From Phycisphaerales bacterium (lineage in GTDB: Bacteria > Planctomycetota > Phycisphaerae > Phycisphaerales > UBA1924), in the NCBI GenBank assembly GCA_022072615.1, contig JAJVHS010000042.1, positions 19,658 to 83,657 of the forward strand: 64,000 nt of DNA, read 5' to 3'. Positions 40,387 through 47,782 of the stretch are shown here, piece after piece. A model generated the notes under the pieces. It was not told where the DNA came from, did no database searches, and saw nothing but the letters and a program-made list of their open reading frames with translations. Each line of letters begins with the position of its first letter. Positions within the stretch are counted from its first letter, which is position 1. The position numbers were made by a program, and so were the translations under genes.

Positions 40387-41628
40387 CGGGCGGGGCCGGA
40401 GCGTCGGCAGCAGCGCCAGGCCGAGCGCCGCCGCGACGCCGAGCGCTGCCGGCACCCAGAACGCGGCCTGCGGGGACACCTGATCCCACAGCAGCCCGCC
40501 GATCACGGATGCGGGAAACAACCCGACTCCCTGCAAGGTGCCGTGAAGACCCAGAAGGGTCGCTCGAAGTTCGCTCGGCGCAAGATCGCTCACCAGCGCC
40601 TTCTCCACCCCATCTGTCAGCGCCGGAAAGAGCCCGTAGATCCCGAAGAGCAGCCAGCACGCCCAGGGCGCGGTGTTCACCGCGAAGCCGGCGTAGACGG
40701 CGGCGTACAGCGCGTATCCGGCCACGAGCACGCGCTTGCGGCCGATGCGGTCGCTCAGCCGTCCGAACGGGTATGACCCGGCCGCGTACACCAGGTTGTA
40801 CAGGAGGTAGAGGAGGCACACCTGCGCGGCGGCCTGGGTTTGAGACAACCCGCCCGATGAGAGGACCTGCTGGGCTCGGAGCAGCAGGAACTGGTTCGTG
40901 GAACCCGCGAGGGCGAACACGAACGTGATGATGAGAAATAGCTTCAACCGGCCCGGGAGCATCCGCCAGGGCGTCCGCTGTCCCGGCTGAGCCTGCCGCG
41001 GCCGCTGAACGGCCGGCGCTTCCCGCACGAACGCGAGCACCCCAACCGCCAGCGCCGCGGGGACGAGCGAGAGCCAGAGCACCGAGCGGAGGGGTCCCTC
41101 GCCCCCGCCGGTTGCGGAGGTGAGGATAAAGAACGCCGCGAGCACGCCCAGCGCGGCTCCGGCCGTGTCCATCATGCGGTGAAAACCGAACGCATGGCCG
41201 CGGTGCGACGCCGGGGTCGCATCGGCGATCAGCGCGTCGCGCGGGGCCCCGCGGATGCCTTTCCCGAAGCGGTCGGTCACACGCCCGGCAAAGACGGCGA
41301 GGGGGGCGGTCGCGATTGCGAGCAGGAGCTTGCCGAACGTCGAGCACGCGTACCCGGCGACGGCCAGCGGCTTACGCCTGCCGACCCGGTCCGAGACATG
41401 GCCGGCGAGGACTTTCGTCAGGGCCGGCACCGACTCGGCGAGGCCCTCGATCACCCCGAGCACGGTCACCGACGCGCCCAGCGACCCGACCACGAGCATC
41501 GGGAGGAGCGGGTAGACCATCTCCGAGCTCAGGTCCGTAAGAAAGCTCGTCGTACCTACCAGGACGAGCGTTCTCGAGATCCCCGGTCGGGATGAGGCCG
41601 GCGCCGGGCCGGCGCTGGGTTGGGCCAT
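40375..41628 (-). CDS. MFS transporter
   Basis: 417 residues, about twelve membrane helices. The N-terminal GTTSFLTDLSSEMVYPLLPMLVVGSLG is the signature of a particular MFS subgroup annotated in many bacteria. The loop between helices 2 and 3 carries AGHVSDRVGRRKPLAVAGY, and the matching one in the second half is PFGRLSDRIGRKRVLVAGYALY. Substrate cannot be predicted. The flanking genes give no clue. Confidence 0.9.
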   Translation of the reverse strand: MAQPSAGPAPASSRPGISRTLVLVGTTSFLTDLSSEMVYPLLPMLVVGSLGASVTVLGVIEGLAESVPALTKVLAGHVSDRVGRRKPLAVAGYACSTFGKLLLAIATAPLAVFAGRVTDRFGKGIRGAPRDALIADATPASHRGHAFGFHRMMDTAGAALGVLAAFFILTSATGGGEGPLRSVLWLSLVPAALAVGVLAFVREAPAVQRPRQAQPGQRTPWRMLPGRLKLFLIITFVFALAGSTNQFLLLRAQQVLSSGGLSQTQAAAQVCLLYLLYNLVYAAGSYPFGRLSDRIGRKRVLVAGYALYAAVYAGFAVNTAPWACWLLFGIYGLFPALTDGVEKALVSDLAPSELRATLLGLHGTLQGVGLFPASVIGGLLWDQVSPQAAFWVPAALGVAAALGLALLPTLRPRPSVP

Positions 41629-41759
41629 TCACGCCAGTGTACGACCGGCCGGCGCGTGGAGGAAAGGCCCGGCCTGTTTCATGCGCCCGGATGGTTGCAA
41701 AGTGGGTTGGAAGTTGTCACGATGACGTTCCGCGGGTGTTTGCCACGAGGAGTTCATCC

Positions 41760-43100
41760 ATGAGCAGCCGTTCCATGTTTCCCGTTTCCCGCCGGACGTT
41801 CCTGAAGTCGGCGGCGCTTGCCTCACCAATGCTGGCGATGCCCGCCGCGAGCTGGGCTCGGATCGCCGGTTCGCTCGACCGCATCAACATCGGCATGATC
41901 GGGACCGGCGGGATGGGCACCGCGCACATCGAGAGCCTGCTGCGCAAGAGCCAGGCGGAGAACATCCAGCTCACGATGGTGTGCGACGTGTACCGCAAGC
42001 GGCTGAACAACGCGGTGCGGCTCATCGGCGGCAGCGAGTCCAGCGGCGTGATGGAGTACGAGAAGGTTCTGGACAACAAGGACGTGAACGCGGTCCTGAT
42101 CTCCACGCCGGACCACTGGCACACGAAGATCGCCATCGACGCGATGAACGCCGGCAAGGACGTGTACGTCGAGAAGCCGCTCTCGCACACGATCGAGCAG
42201 GCGCTCGAGTGCCGCGACGCGGTGCACAAGACCGGGCGCGTGCTGCAGGTCGGGCCGCAGCGCACGAGCGAGAACCGCTGGTGGGAGGCGGGCAAGGCGA
42301 TCAAGGCCGGCCGCATCGGTCCGGTGGTCTGGTCGCAGGGGTCGTACTGCCGCAACTCGCGCGAGGGGCAGTTCAACTGGACGATCGACAAGGGCGCCGG
42401 GCCGCAGAACCCGCCGACCAGCGACGGGTACATCGACTGGGACCGGTGGCTGGGCGTGAAGTACAACCTCGCCCCGAAGATCCCCTACAACGAGGATCAC
42501 TTCTTCCGCTTCCGCAAGTATTACGCCTACAACGGCGGCGTGGCGACGGATCTCATGTACCACTGGCTCGCGCCGCTGCTGCTCTCGATCCACGGGCCCG
42601 ACGGCGCCTACCCGCGGCGGGTGATGTCCGGCGGCGGCCAGTACATCGAGAAGGACGGGCGTGACATCGCCGACACCATGCTGCTCACGGCCGACTACGA
42701 CACGCACTCGGTCTTCCTGGCGAGCGTGATGGTCAACGACGTGGGCGTCCCGGAGATGATCCGCGGCCAGAAGGGCCAGTTCGAGCCGACCGGCGACGGC
42801 TGGAGGGTCACCGAGCAGGGCACCTGGAAGCAGGAGTTCCGCGAGGCCAACAAGGACATGCTCAAGGGCGAGGTGCCCAAGGACAAGGCGGCGACGTTCA
42901 ACATCAGCGCTCCGGGCAACAAGGACGGACGCGACCACGAGGAGAACTGGATCGACGCGATGCGCGGCAAGGCCAAGCCCAACTGCAACATCGAGCTCGG
43001 CTGCGCGGTCATGGTCGCGATCAAGATGGGCGTCGAGAGCTACCGCCAGAGCAAGGTCTTCACGTGGGACGCCAAGGCGAAGAAGGCGGTCGGCGCGTAA
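41760..43100 (+). CDS. Tat-exported Gfo/Idh/MocA family oxidoreductase
   Basis: 446 residues from ATG 41760, with GAGGAG eight bases upstream. A twin-arginine signal (VSRRTFLKSAALASPMLAMPA) precedes the NAD(P)-binding Rossmann domain (INIGMIGTGGMGTAHIESLL), the family EKP motif (DVYVEKPLSHTIEQALECRDAVHKTGRVLQVG) and the catalytic-type C-terminal alpha/beta domain. These periplasmic members usually act on sugars or inositols and are much expanded in planctomycetes. A second family member and a TIM-barrel protein follow in the same direction; together they may process one sugar. Confidence 0.92.
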   Translation: MSSRSMFPVSRRTFLKSAALASPMLAMPAASWARIAGSLDRINIGMIGTGGMGTAHIESLLRKSQAENIQLTMVCDVYRKRLNNAVRLIGGSESSGVMEYEKVLDNKDVNAVLISTPDHWHTKIAIDAMNAGKDVYVEKPLSHTIEQALECRDAVHKTGRVLQVGPQRTSENRWWEAGKAIKAGRIGPVVWSQGSYCRNSREGQFNWTIDKGAGPQNPPTSDGYIDWDRWLGVKYNLAPKIPYNEDHFFRFRKYYAYNGGVATDLMYHWLAPLLLSIHGPDGAYPRRVMSGGGQYIEKDGRDIADTMLLTADYDTHSVFLASVMVNDVGVPEMIRGQKGQFEPTGDGWRVTEQGTWKQEFREANKDMLKGEVPKDKAATFNISAPGNKDGRDHEENWIDAMRGKAKPNCNIELGCAVMVAIKMGVESYRQSKVFTWDAKAKKAVGA

Positions 43101-43256
43101 TCGACGTGGCAAGGGTCGGTTCGCGTCGCGGCGCTGGTCGCGAGCGTGAAGGTGGTCTTCGGTCGGTACAGGATCCCAATGGGACCGGTCGGGCCCGATC
43201 CCGGAGTTTGAGACGATCTCGGCGGCCGTCTGTGTGTGCCGCCAGTGGAGCTTCCT

Positions 43257-44588
43257 ATGAACGCAAATCGCACTGGGGTTGCGGGCGTCACGCGGCGGGA
43301 ATTCGTGACTTCCACGGCAGGACTGGCGGCGGGCGCCGCTGTCATGGGCGCGGTGGCCCCGTCGGTGGTTGCTCGGATGGCCAACGTCGCGGGATCGGAT
43401 GAGATCAAGGTGGCGCTGATCGGCTGCGGCGGACGCGGCACCGGGGCCGCGGTGGACTCGCTCGCCTCATCGCCCCGCATCCGCATCTGGGCCATGGCCG
43501 ATGCGTTCGCCGACCGGGTCGAGTCGTGCCACGGCTACCTCTCGGGATCGGACGACCTGTCGGAGGACTTCCGCAAGCGCGTGGATGTCCCGGCGGAGCG
43601 GCGCTTCATCGGCTTCGACGGTTTCAAGCCCGCGATCGATTCGGGCGTGCAGATGGTGATCCTGGCGCAGCCCCCCCACTTCCGCCCGGCCCATTTCGCG
43701 GCCGCGGTGAACGCCGGCAAGCACGTATTCATGGAGAAGCCGGTCGGGGTGGACCCGGTGCAGATCCGGCAGGTCATCGAGGCCGCCGCGGTCGCGGACC
43801 AGAAGAAGCTGGGCGTCGTGACGGGGACGCAGCGCCGCCACGAGCAGTGCTACCTCGAGGCGATGAAGCGGGTGCAGGACGGCGCGATCGGGCGCATCGT
43901 CGGGGCCCGGGTCTACTGGAACCAGGGCGGCCTGTGGAGCCACGATCGCAAGCCGGGGTGGTCGGATCTCGAGTACCAGATGCGCAACTGGCTGTACTAC
44001 ACCTGGCTGTCGGGCGATCACATCGTCGAGCAGCACATCCACAACCTGGACGTGATGAACTGGGCGATGGGCGGGCCGCCGGCGAAGGTCTGGGGGACGG
44101 GCGGCCGGCAGGTCCGGACCGAGGTGCCGCGGTACGGCCACATCTTTGATCACTTCGGCCTCGAATATGAGTATCCCAACGGCGTGGTCGGTCACAGCTG
44201 GTGCCGGCAGATCGACGGGACCAAGGGCGACGTCAAGGAAGTCATCATCGGCACCGACGGCGAGCTGCGGACCACCTCCGGGTACGCGGAGATCGTCGGC
44301 AAGAACCCGTGGAAGTTCGCGGGCAAGCAGGCCAACCCGTACCGTCAGGAGCACGTGGACCTGATCCAGAGCATCGAGGCGGGCAAGCCGCTGAACGAGG
44401 CCAAGCGGACGGCCGAATCGACGCTCACCGCGATCATGGGCCGCATGGCGGCGTACACCGGCCAGGAAGTCACGTGGGAGTTCGTGACCAAGCAATCGCA
44501 GCTCAAGCTCGGGCCCGCGAAGTATGAGCTCGGGGCCGCGATCCCCGTGGACGAGGTGGCCATGCCCGGGCGGACGAAGCTCGTTTGA
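43257..44588 (+). CDS. Second Tat-exported Gfo/Idh/MocA family oxidoreductase
   Basis: 443 residues from ATG 43257 with GGAG seven bases upstream. It has a Tat-type signal (VTRREFVTSTAGLAAGAAVMGAVAP), a Rossmann motif KVALIGCGGRGTGAAVD, and the EKP motif in HVFMEKPVGVDPVQIRQVIEA. The tail WGTGGRQVRTEVPRYGHIFDHFGLEYEYPNG and RQEHVDLIQSIEAGKPLNEAKRTAESTLTAIMGRMAAYTGQEVTWE is typical of the family. It differs strongly from the gene before it, so this is not a recent duplication. The leader contains CCGCCAGTGG, half of the palindromic element at 12119. Confidence 0.92.
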   Translation: MNANRTGVAGVTRREFVTSTAGLAAGAAVMGAVAPSVVARMANVAGSDEIKVALIGCGGRGTGAAVDSLASSPRIRIWAMADAFADRVESCHGYLSGSDDLSEDFRKRVDVPAERRFIGFDGFKPAIDSGVQMVILAQPPHFRPAHFAAAVNAGKHVFMEKPVGVDPVQIRQVIEAAAVADQKKLGVVTGTQRRHEQCYLEAMKRVQDGAIGRIVGARVYWNQGGLWSHDRKPGWSDLEYQMRNWLYYTWLSGDHIVEQHIHNLDVMNWAMGGPPAKVWGTGGRQVRTEVPRYGHIFDHFGLEYEYPNGVVGHSWCRQIDGTKGDVKEVIIGTDGELRTTSGYAEIVGKNPWKFAGKQANPYRQEHVDLIQSIEAGKPLNEAKRTAESTLTAIMGRMAAYTGQEVTWEFVTKQSQLKLGPAKYELGAAIPVDEVAMPGRTKLV

Positions 44589-44593
44589 GGCAG

Positions 44594-44625
44594 GTATCCA
44601 GTTGTCGAGGTGTCGAGGTGTCGAG
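44594..44625. repeat. Octamer array in the leader of the TIM-barrel gene
   Basis: GTATCCAG, TTGTCGAG, GTGTCGAG and GTGTCGAG, exact 8-base period. The array ends nine bases before the ATG of the TIM-barrel gene and starts five bases after the stop of the oxidoreductase gene, filling the whole gap. There is no separate ribosome-binding site. Confidence 0.85.
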
Positions 44626-44634
44626 GGTGCATCC

Positions 44635-45564
44635 ATGATCCGACGTGAATTCATCGCCGCTGCAACCACTGCGGTCGCCGCTTCGGTATCGGTCGCCGCG
44701 AGCCGCAGGCCTGAAGACTCCGGTCAGCCCGCGGGCGGCGGACCGGCGAAGGGCCCGTTCAAGCTTGATTACGCGCCGCACTTCGGGATGTTCCGGCACC
44801 ACGCCGCCGACGACCTTGACCAGATCTCCTTCGCGGCCGACCAGGGCTTCCGGTCGTGGGAAGACAACGGCATGAAGGGCCGCGGTAAGGAGTTCCACGA
44901 GAAGTTCGCGCAGCGCATGGCCAAGCACAACATGCGCATGGGCATCTTCGTCTCGACCTGGATCGACTGGGAGCACCCGATGCTCTCCGACGGTGACCAG
45001 GGCCGGCGCGAGCGATTCGTCAAGGAGATGGGCGAGGCCGTCGAGGTGTGCAAGCGCATCAACGCGACGTGGATGACCACGCCCGTCGGCCGCGTGAGCC
45101 AGCACCTGCCGTGGGGCCACCAGTTCACCAATATCGTCGAGACGCTCCGCCAGGCGGCGGCGGTGTGCGAGCCGGCGGGGAAGGTGATGGTGCTCGAGCC
45201 CTTGAACTGGCGCGACCACCCGGGTCAGTTCACGGCGACCAGCGACACGATCCGCGCGCTGGTGAAGGCGGTCAACAGCCCGGCGTGCAAGATCCTCCAG
45301 GACCTGTACCACCTGCAGGTCACCGAGGGCAACCTGATCGACAACATGAACCGGTCGTGGGATGACATCGCGTACTTCCAGCTCGGCGACAACCCCGGGC
45401 GGATGGAGCCGGGCACCGGCGAGGTCAACCACCGCAACGTGTTCAAGCACATCTACCAGCGCGGTTACAAGGGCATCCTGGGGATGGAGCACGGGATGTC
45501 CGGGCAGGGCAAGGAAGGCGAGATGGCGCTGATCAAGGCGTACCGGGACGCGGACTCGTTCTGA
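44635..45564 (+). CDS. Tat-exported TIM-barrel (hydroxypyruvate isomerase-like) protein
   Basis: 309 residues with a short twin-arginine-like signal (MIRREFIAAATTAVAASVSVAAS). The mature part is an AP-endonuclease-2/xylose-isomerase-type TIM barrel of the hydroxypyruvate isomerase family: LDYAPHFGMFRHHAADDLDQISFAADQGFRSWEDN, metal-ligand-like KVMVLEPLNWRDHPGQF, ILQDLYHLQVTEGNLIDNM, FQLGDNPGRMEPGTGEVNHRNVF and ILGMEHGMS. It probably isomerises or epimerises a sugar with the neighbouring oxidoreductases. It ends at a hairpin region shared with convergent tyrA. Confidence 0.88.
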   Translation: MIRREFIAAATTAVAASVSVAASRRPEDSGQPAGGGPAKGPFKLDYAPHFGMFRHHAADDLDQISFAADQGFRSWEDNGMKGRGKEFHEKFAQRMAKHNMRMGIFVSTWIDWEHPMLSDGDQGRRERFVKEMGEAVEVCKRINATWMTTPVGRVSQHLPWGHQFTNIVETLRQAAAVCEPAGKVMVLEPLNWRDHPGQFTATSDTIRALVKAVNSPACKILQDLYHLQVTEGNLIDNMNRSWDDIAYFQLGDNPGRMEPGTGEVNHRNVFKHIYQRGYKGILGMEHGMSGQGKEGEMALIKAYRDADSF

Positions 45565-45611
45565 TGCCGCGGCATCGCATGGACGGGATTCCCGCCGCCC
45601 GGCGGCCCGTC
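45563..45611. terminator. Hairpin cluster between convergent genes
   Basis: GATGCCGCGGCATC is a 14-bp perfect palindrome overlapping the TIM-barrel stop. It is followed by GACGGG...CCCGTC arms enclosing GCCGC-CCG-GCGGC. No T-run. As it lies exactly between convergent ends, a two-way terminator is plausible. Confidence 0.4.
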
Positions 45612-45618
45612 GGGTATG

Positions 45619-46362
45619 TCACTGGCTGATCTGGGCCTCGAGATCGTTCATCGCGGCGACCACGCTCTGCCGGACCTGGGCGGCGTAGGGGTTGAACCGT
45701 TCGATCGTGAGGAACAGGTCGAGCGAGTCGTTCTGGAGGTCGGCCTTCATCTGGAGGAACCGCTCGTACGCGCGGGTCGCCATCGGCGTCCGCGGCAAGT
45801 CGAGCGACCCCACGGCGCGGCTGACGAAATGGGTCAGGGCCTGGACGTAGGCCATCTGGCGGTCGTGCTCGTCGGGTGTCGTGTCGATCACGCGGAGGCG
45901 CAGGTCGTCACGGAGGAACGCGCGTACCTGATCGACGAGCGTGGCGTCAGCTCGTGCCGGGCACAGCGCGATGGGCAGGTTGCTGATGCCATCCCGCCCG
46001 CTCTGCGGACCGAAGAGCGGGTGCAACCCGATGACCGAGCAGGACGGCGGGAGCAATTCAAGCATCAGCTCGATGGGCGCGAGCTTGACCGAGCACACGT
46101 CGAGCACCGTCGCGTCCGGGCGGACGAGCGGGCCGATGCTCGACAGCAGGCTGCGCAGCGATTGAACCGGGACGGCGAGCACGATGAGGTCGGCGGCGGC
46201 GGCCTGGGCAAGTCTGGCGGAGGTGACACCCAGCTCGCGGGCCTGGTCGGCGGTGTCGTGCTGATCGTGGACGCTCACGTGAAAGTGCGGGCGCAGGTGC
46301 GGCACCATGAAGCGCCCGAAAGCGCCCAGGCCGAAGATCGCGAGCGAGCGGTGGCCGGTCAT
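45619..46362 (-). CDS. tyrA: Prephenate dehydrogenase
   Basis: 247 residues. The NAD-binding motif is SLAIFGLGAFGRFMVPHL; next come LIVLAVPVQSLRSLLSSIGPLVRPDATVLDVCSVKLAP and GLHPLFGPQSG, in which the His is the conserved active-site residue, then DEHDRQMAYVQALTHFVSRAVG. It oxidises prephenate (or arogenate) to the tyrosine precursor. No ACT or chorismate mutase domain is attached. It lies downstream of the type II secretion genes, 163 bases after the last one, and is probably expressed independently. Confidence 0.88.
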   Translation of the reverse strand: MTGHRSLAIFGLGAFGRFMVPHLRPHFHVSVHDQHDTADQARELGVTSARLAQAAAADLIVLAVPVQSLRSLLSSIGPLVRPDATVLDVCSVKLAPIELMLELLPPSCSVIGLHPLFGPQSGRDGISNLPIALCPARADATLVDQVRAFLRDDLRLRVIDTTPDEHDRQMAYVQALTHFVSRAVGSLDLPRTPMATRAYERFLQMKADLQNDSLDLFLTIERFNPYAAQVRQSVVAAMNDLEAQISQ

Positions 46363-46525
46363 CGGCGAGAGTGTACAGCCTGCGATCGTCGGCCCCGCGG
46401 CCCCGGACGGCTCTCGTGACAGTCACCCGCCCAGCCGGGCGAACTTGCGGTGAATCGGGGCTCACAGAGTCGCCGCGGCCGGAGGTTTCAGTCGCGAGGG
46501 TGCGCCGCGCGGGCCGTTGCCGGCG

Positions 46526-47782
46526 TCATTCCGCGTCGGGATCGGCGGGGGAAACGCCGACGATCTCGAGCAGGCGAGGATCGGACCGGACCGGTCCGAA
46601 GAGTAGCGCCGGCGTCGCCGGGTCGGTCGTGCGTCGCACGATGTACGACTCCGCGAGCACCTTGGCTTCCGGGGCGGAATCGACCTTGCCGGGTTCGGGC
46701 TGAGGGACAAAGACCAGGCCGCCCGGCGTCGTGCACAGGAACCCAGGGCGGGAGGCCGACGACCACGGCACCGCGGCGATCGAGGATGGAGCCAGCGGCA
46801 TCAGCGCGCCGGTACGGACGTCGAACGCCGCCATCCGGCCCAGGAGCGGGCTGAAGATCGCGAGCACGCCGTCATCGACGATCGGCCCGGGCGCCGCCGG
46901 CCCGGCGGGGAACGGGGCCTGAAACGGCGCTGCGACCTGGTACGCCGTGGCAATGTCGCGGGCGCTTGAGATGAGCCGCCGTGCCAGCACCGGGCCGAAC
47001 TTCGCGGCGTCGCCGCGCGTGCTGAGCCCGATGGCCTGAAGCTCGATGCCTGATTCGGTCAGCAGCAGCGTGTAGATCGTGGCCGGGTCCTGCGTCGCCA
47101 GCGGCATGGCGTAGGGCCGCGAAGAATCCGACCGGACATCCACCGCGCCCGAGGGCGACTTGACGACCAGGTCGGCTCGGGTGCCGTCGATCGGGCGACG
47201 GGTGTACACGAGCAGGCCCTCGGGCGTCAGCATCCCATGGGCGGACACCGCCTCGTCGCTCGCGAGCCACTGGATGTTCCCCGCCTGCCACGACGCCAGC
47301 CCGATCCAGCGCGCGCCGGTCGGTCGCACCGACTCGATCAGGAACCCCCGGTGATCGGCGGCTCGACCGAGCAGCAACCCGGGTTCGGCCGAGAGTGAGC
47401 TGCCAAGTCGGGTCGGGGGCGAGGTGGAAAGGTCATAGACCGCAAGCGTGTTGCCAAGCGGCGGCTGCGAATCCGGCGCGGCGAGCAGCGTGGACCAGGT
47501 GGGCGGATCGCCTTCCTGGACCGCGCAGAAGCGCCCGTCCGGCGACGTGAGCGGCAGCACGTGCCCGTCGTAGGCGATCCGGCCGACCGGACGCAGGCCG
47601 ATCAGCACCCGGGAGGTGATCGACACGGCCCGTGCGGGTGCGGCGATGGGACCTTCCGGCAGCGTCGCGCCGGTCGTCGAGGTCCGTGTGGGTCGGGGAG
47701 CGTTCTCGGTGACGCAGCCGGCGAGGGCACAGGTGAGGAGCAGGGCGGCGGCGGCCCGGGGATGGACGCGAGCGAGGTTCAC
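46526..47782 (-). CDS. Lipoprotein following the secretin gene
   Basis: 418 residues, starting at GTG that overlaps the gspD stop (GTGA). The signal ends in a good lipobox (LLLTCALAGCVTE). The mature part consists of repeated beta-strand-like blocks with hydrophobic and Gly residues (YDGHVLPLTSPDGRFCAV, GNTLAVYDLSTSPPTRLG, ARWIGLASWQAGNIQWLASDEAV, GLLVYTRRPIDG, MAAFDVRTGALMPLAPSS), which looks like a beta-propeller. The position suggests a secretin-associated lipoprotein, perhaps a pilotin-like or outer-membrane assembly factor, but pilotins are normally much smaller. Function is inferred from location. Confidence 0.78.
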   Translation of the reverse strand: MNLARVHPRAAAALLLTCALAGCVTENAPRPTRTSTTGATLPEGPIAAPARAVSITSRVLIGLRPVGRIAYDGHVLPLTSPDGRFCAVQEGDPPTWSTLLAAPDSQPPLGNTLAVYDLSTSPPTRLGSSLSAEPGLLLGRAADHRGFLIESVRPTGARWIGLASWQAGNIQWLASDEAVSAHGMLTPEGLLVYTRRPIDGTRADLVVKSPSGAVDVRSDSSRPYAMPLATQDPATIYTLLLTESGIELQAIGLSTRGDAAKFGPVLARRLISSARDIATAYQVAAPFQAPFPAGPAAPGPIVDDGVLAIFSPLLGRMAAFDVRTGALMPLAPSSIAAVPWSSASRPGFLCTTPGGLVFVPQPEPGKVDSAPEAKVLAESYIVRRTTDPATPALLFGPVRSDPRLLEIVGVSPADPDAE

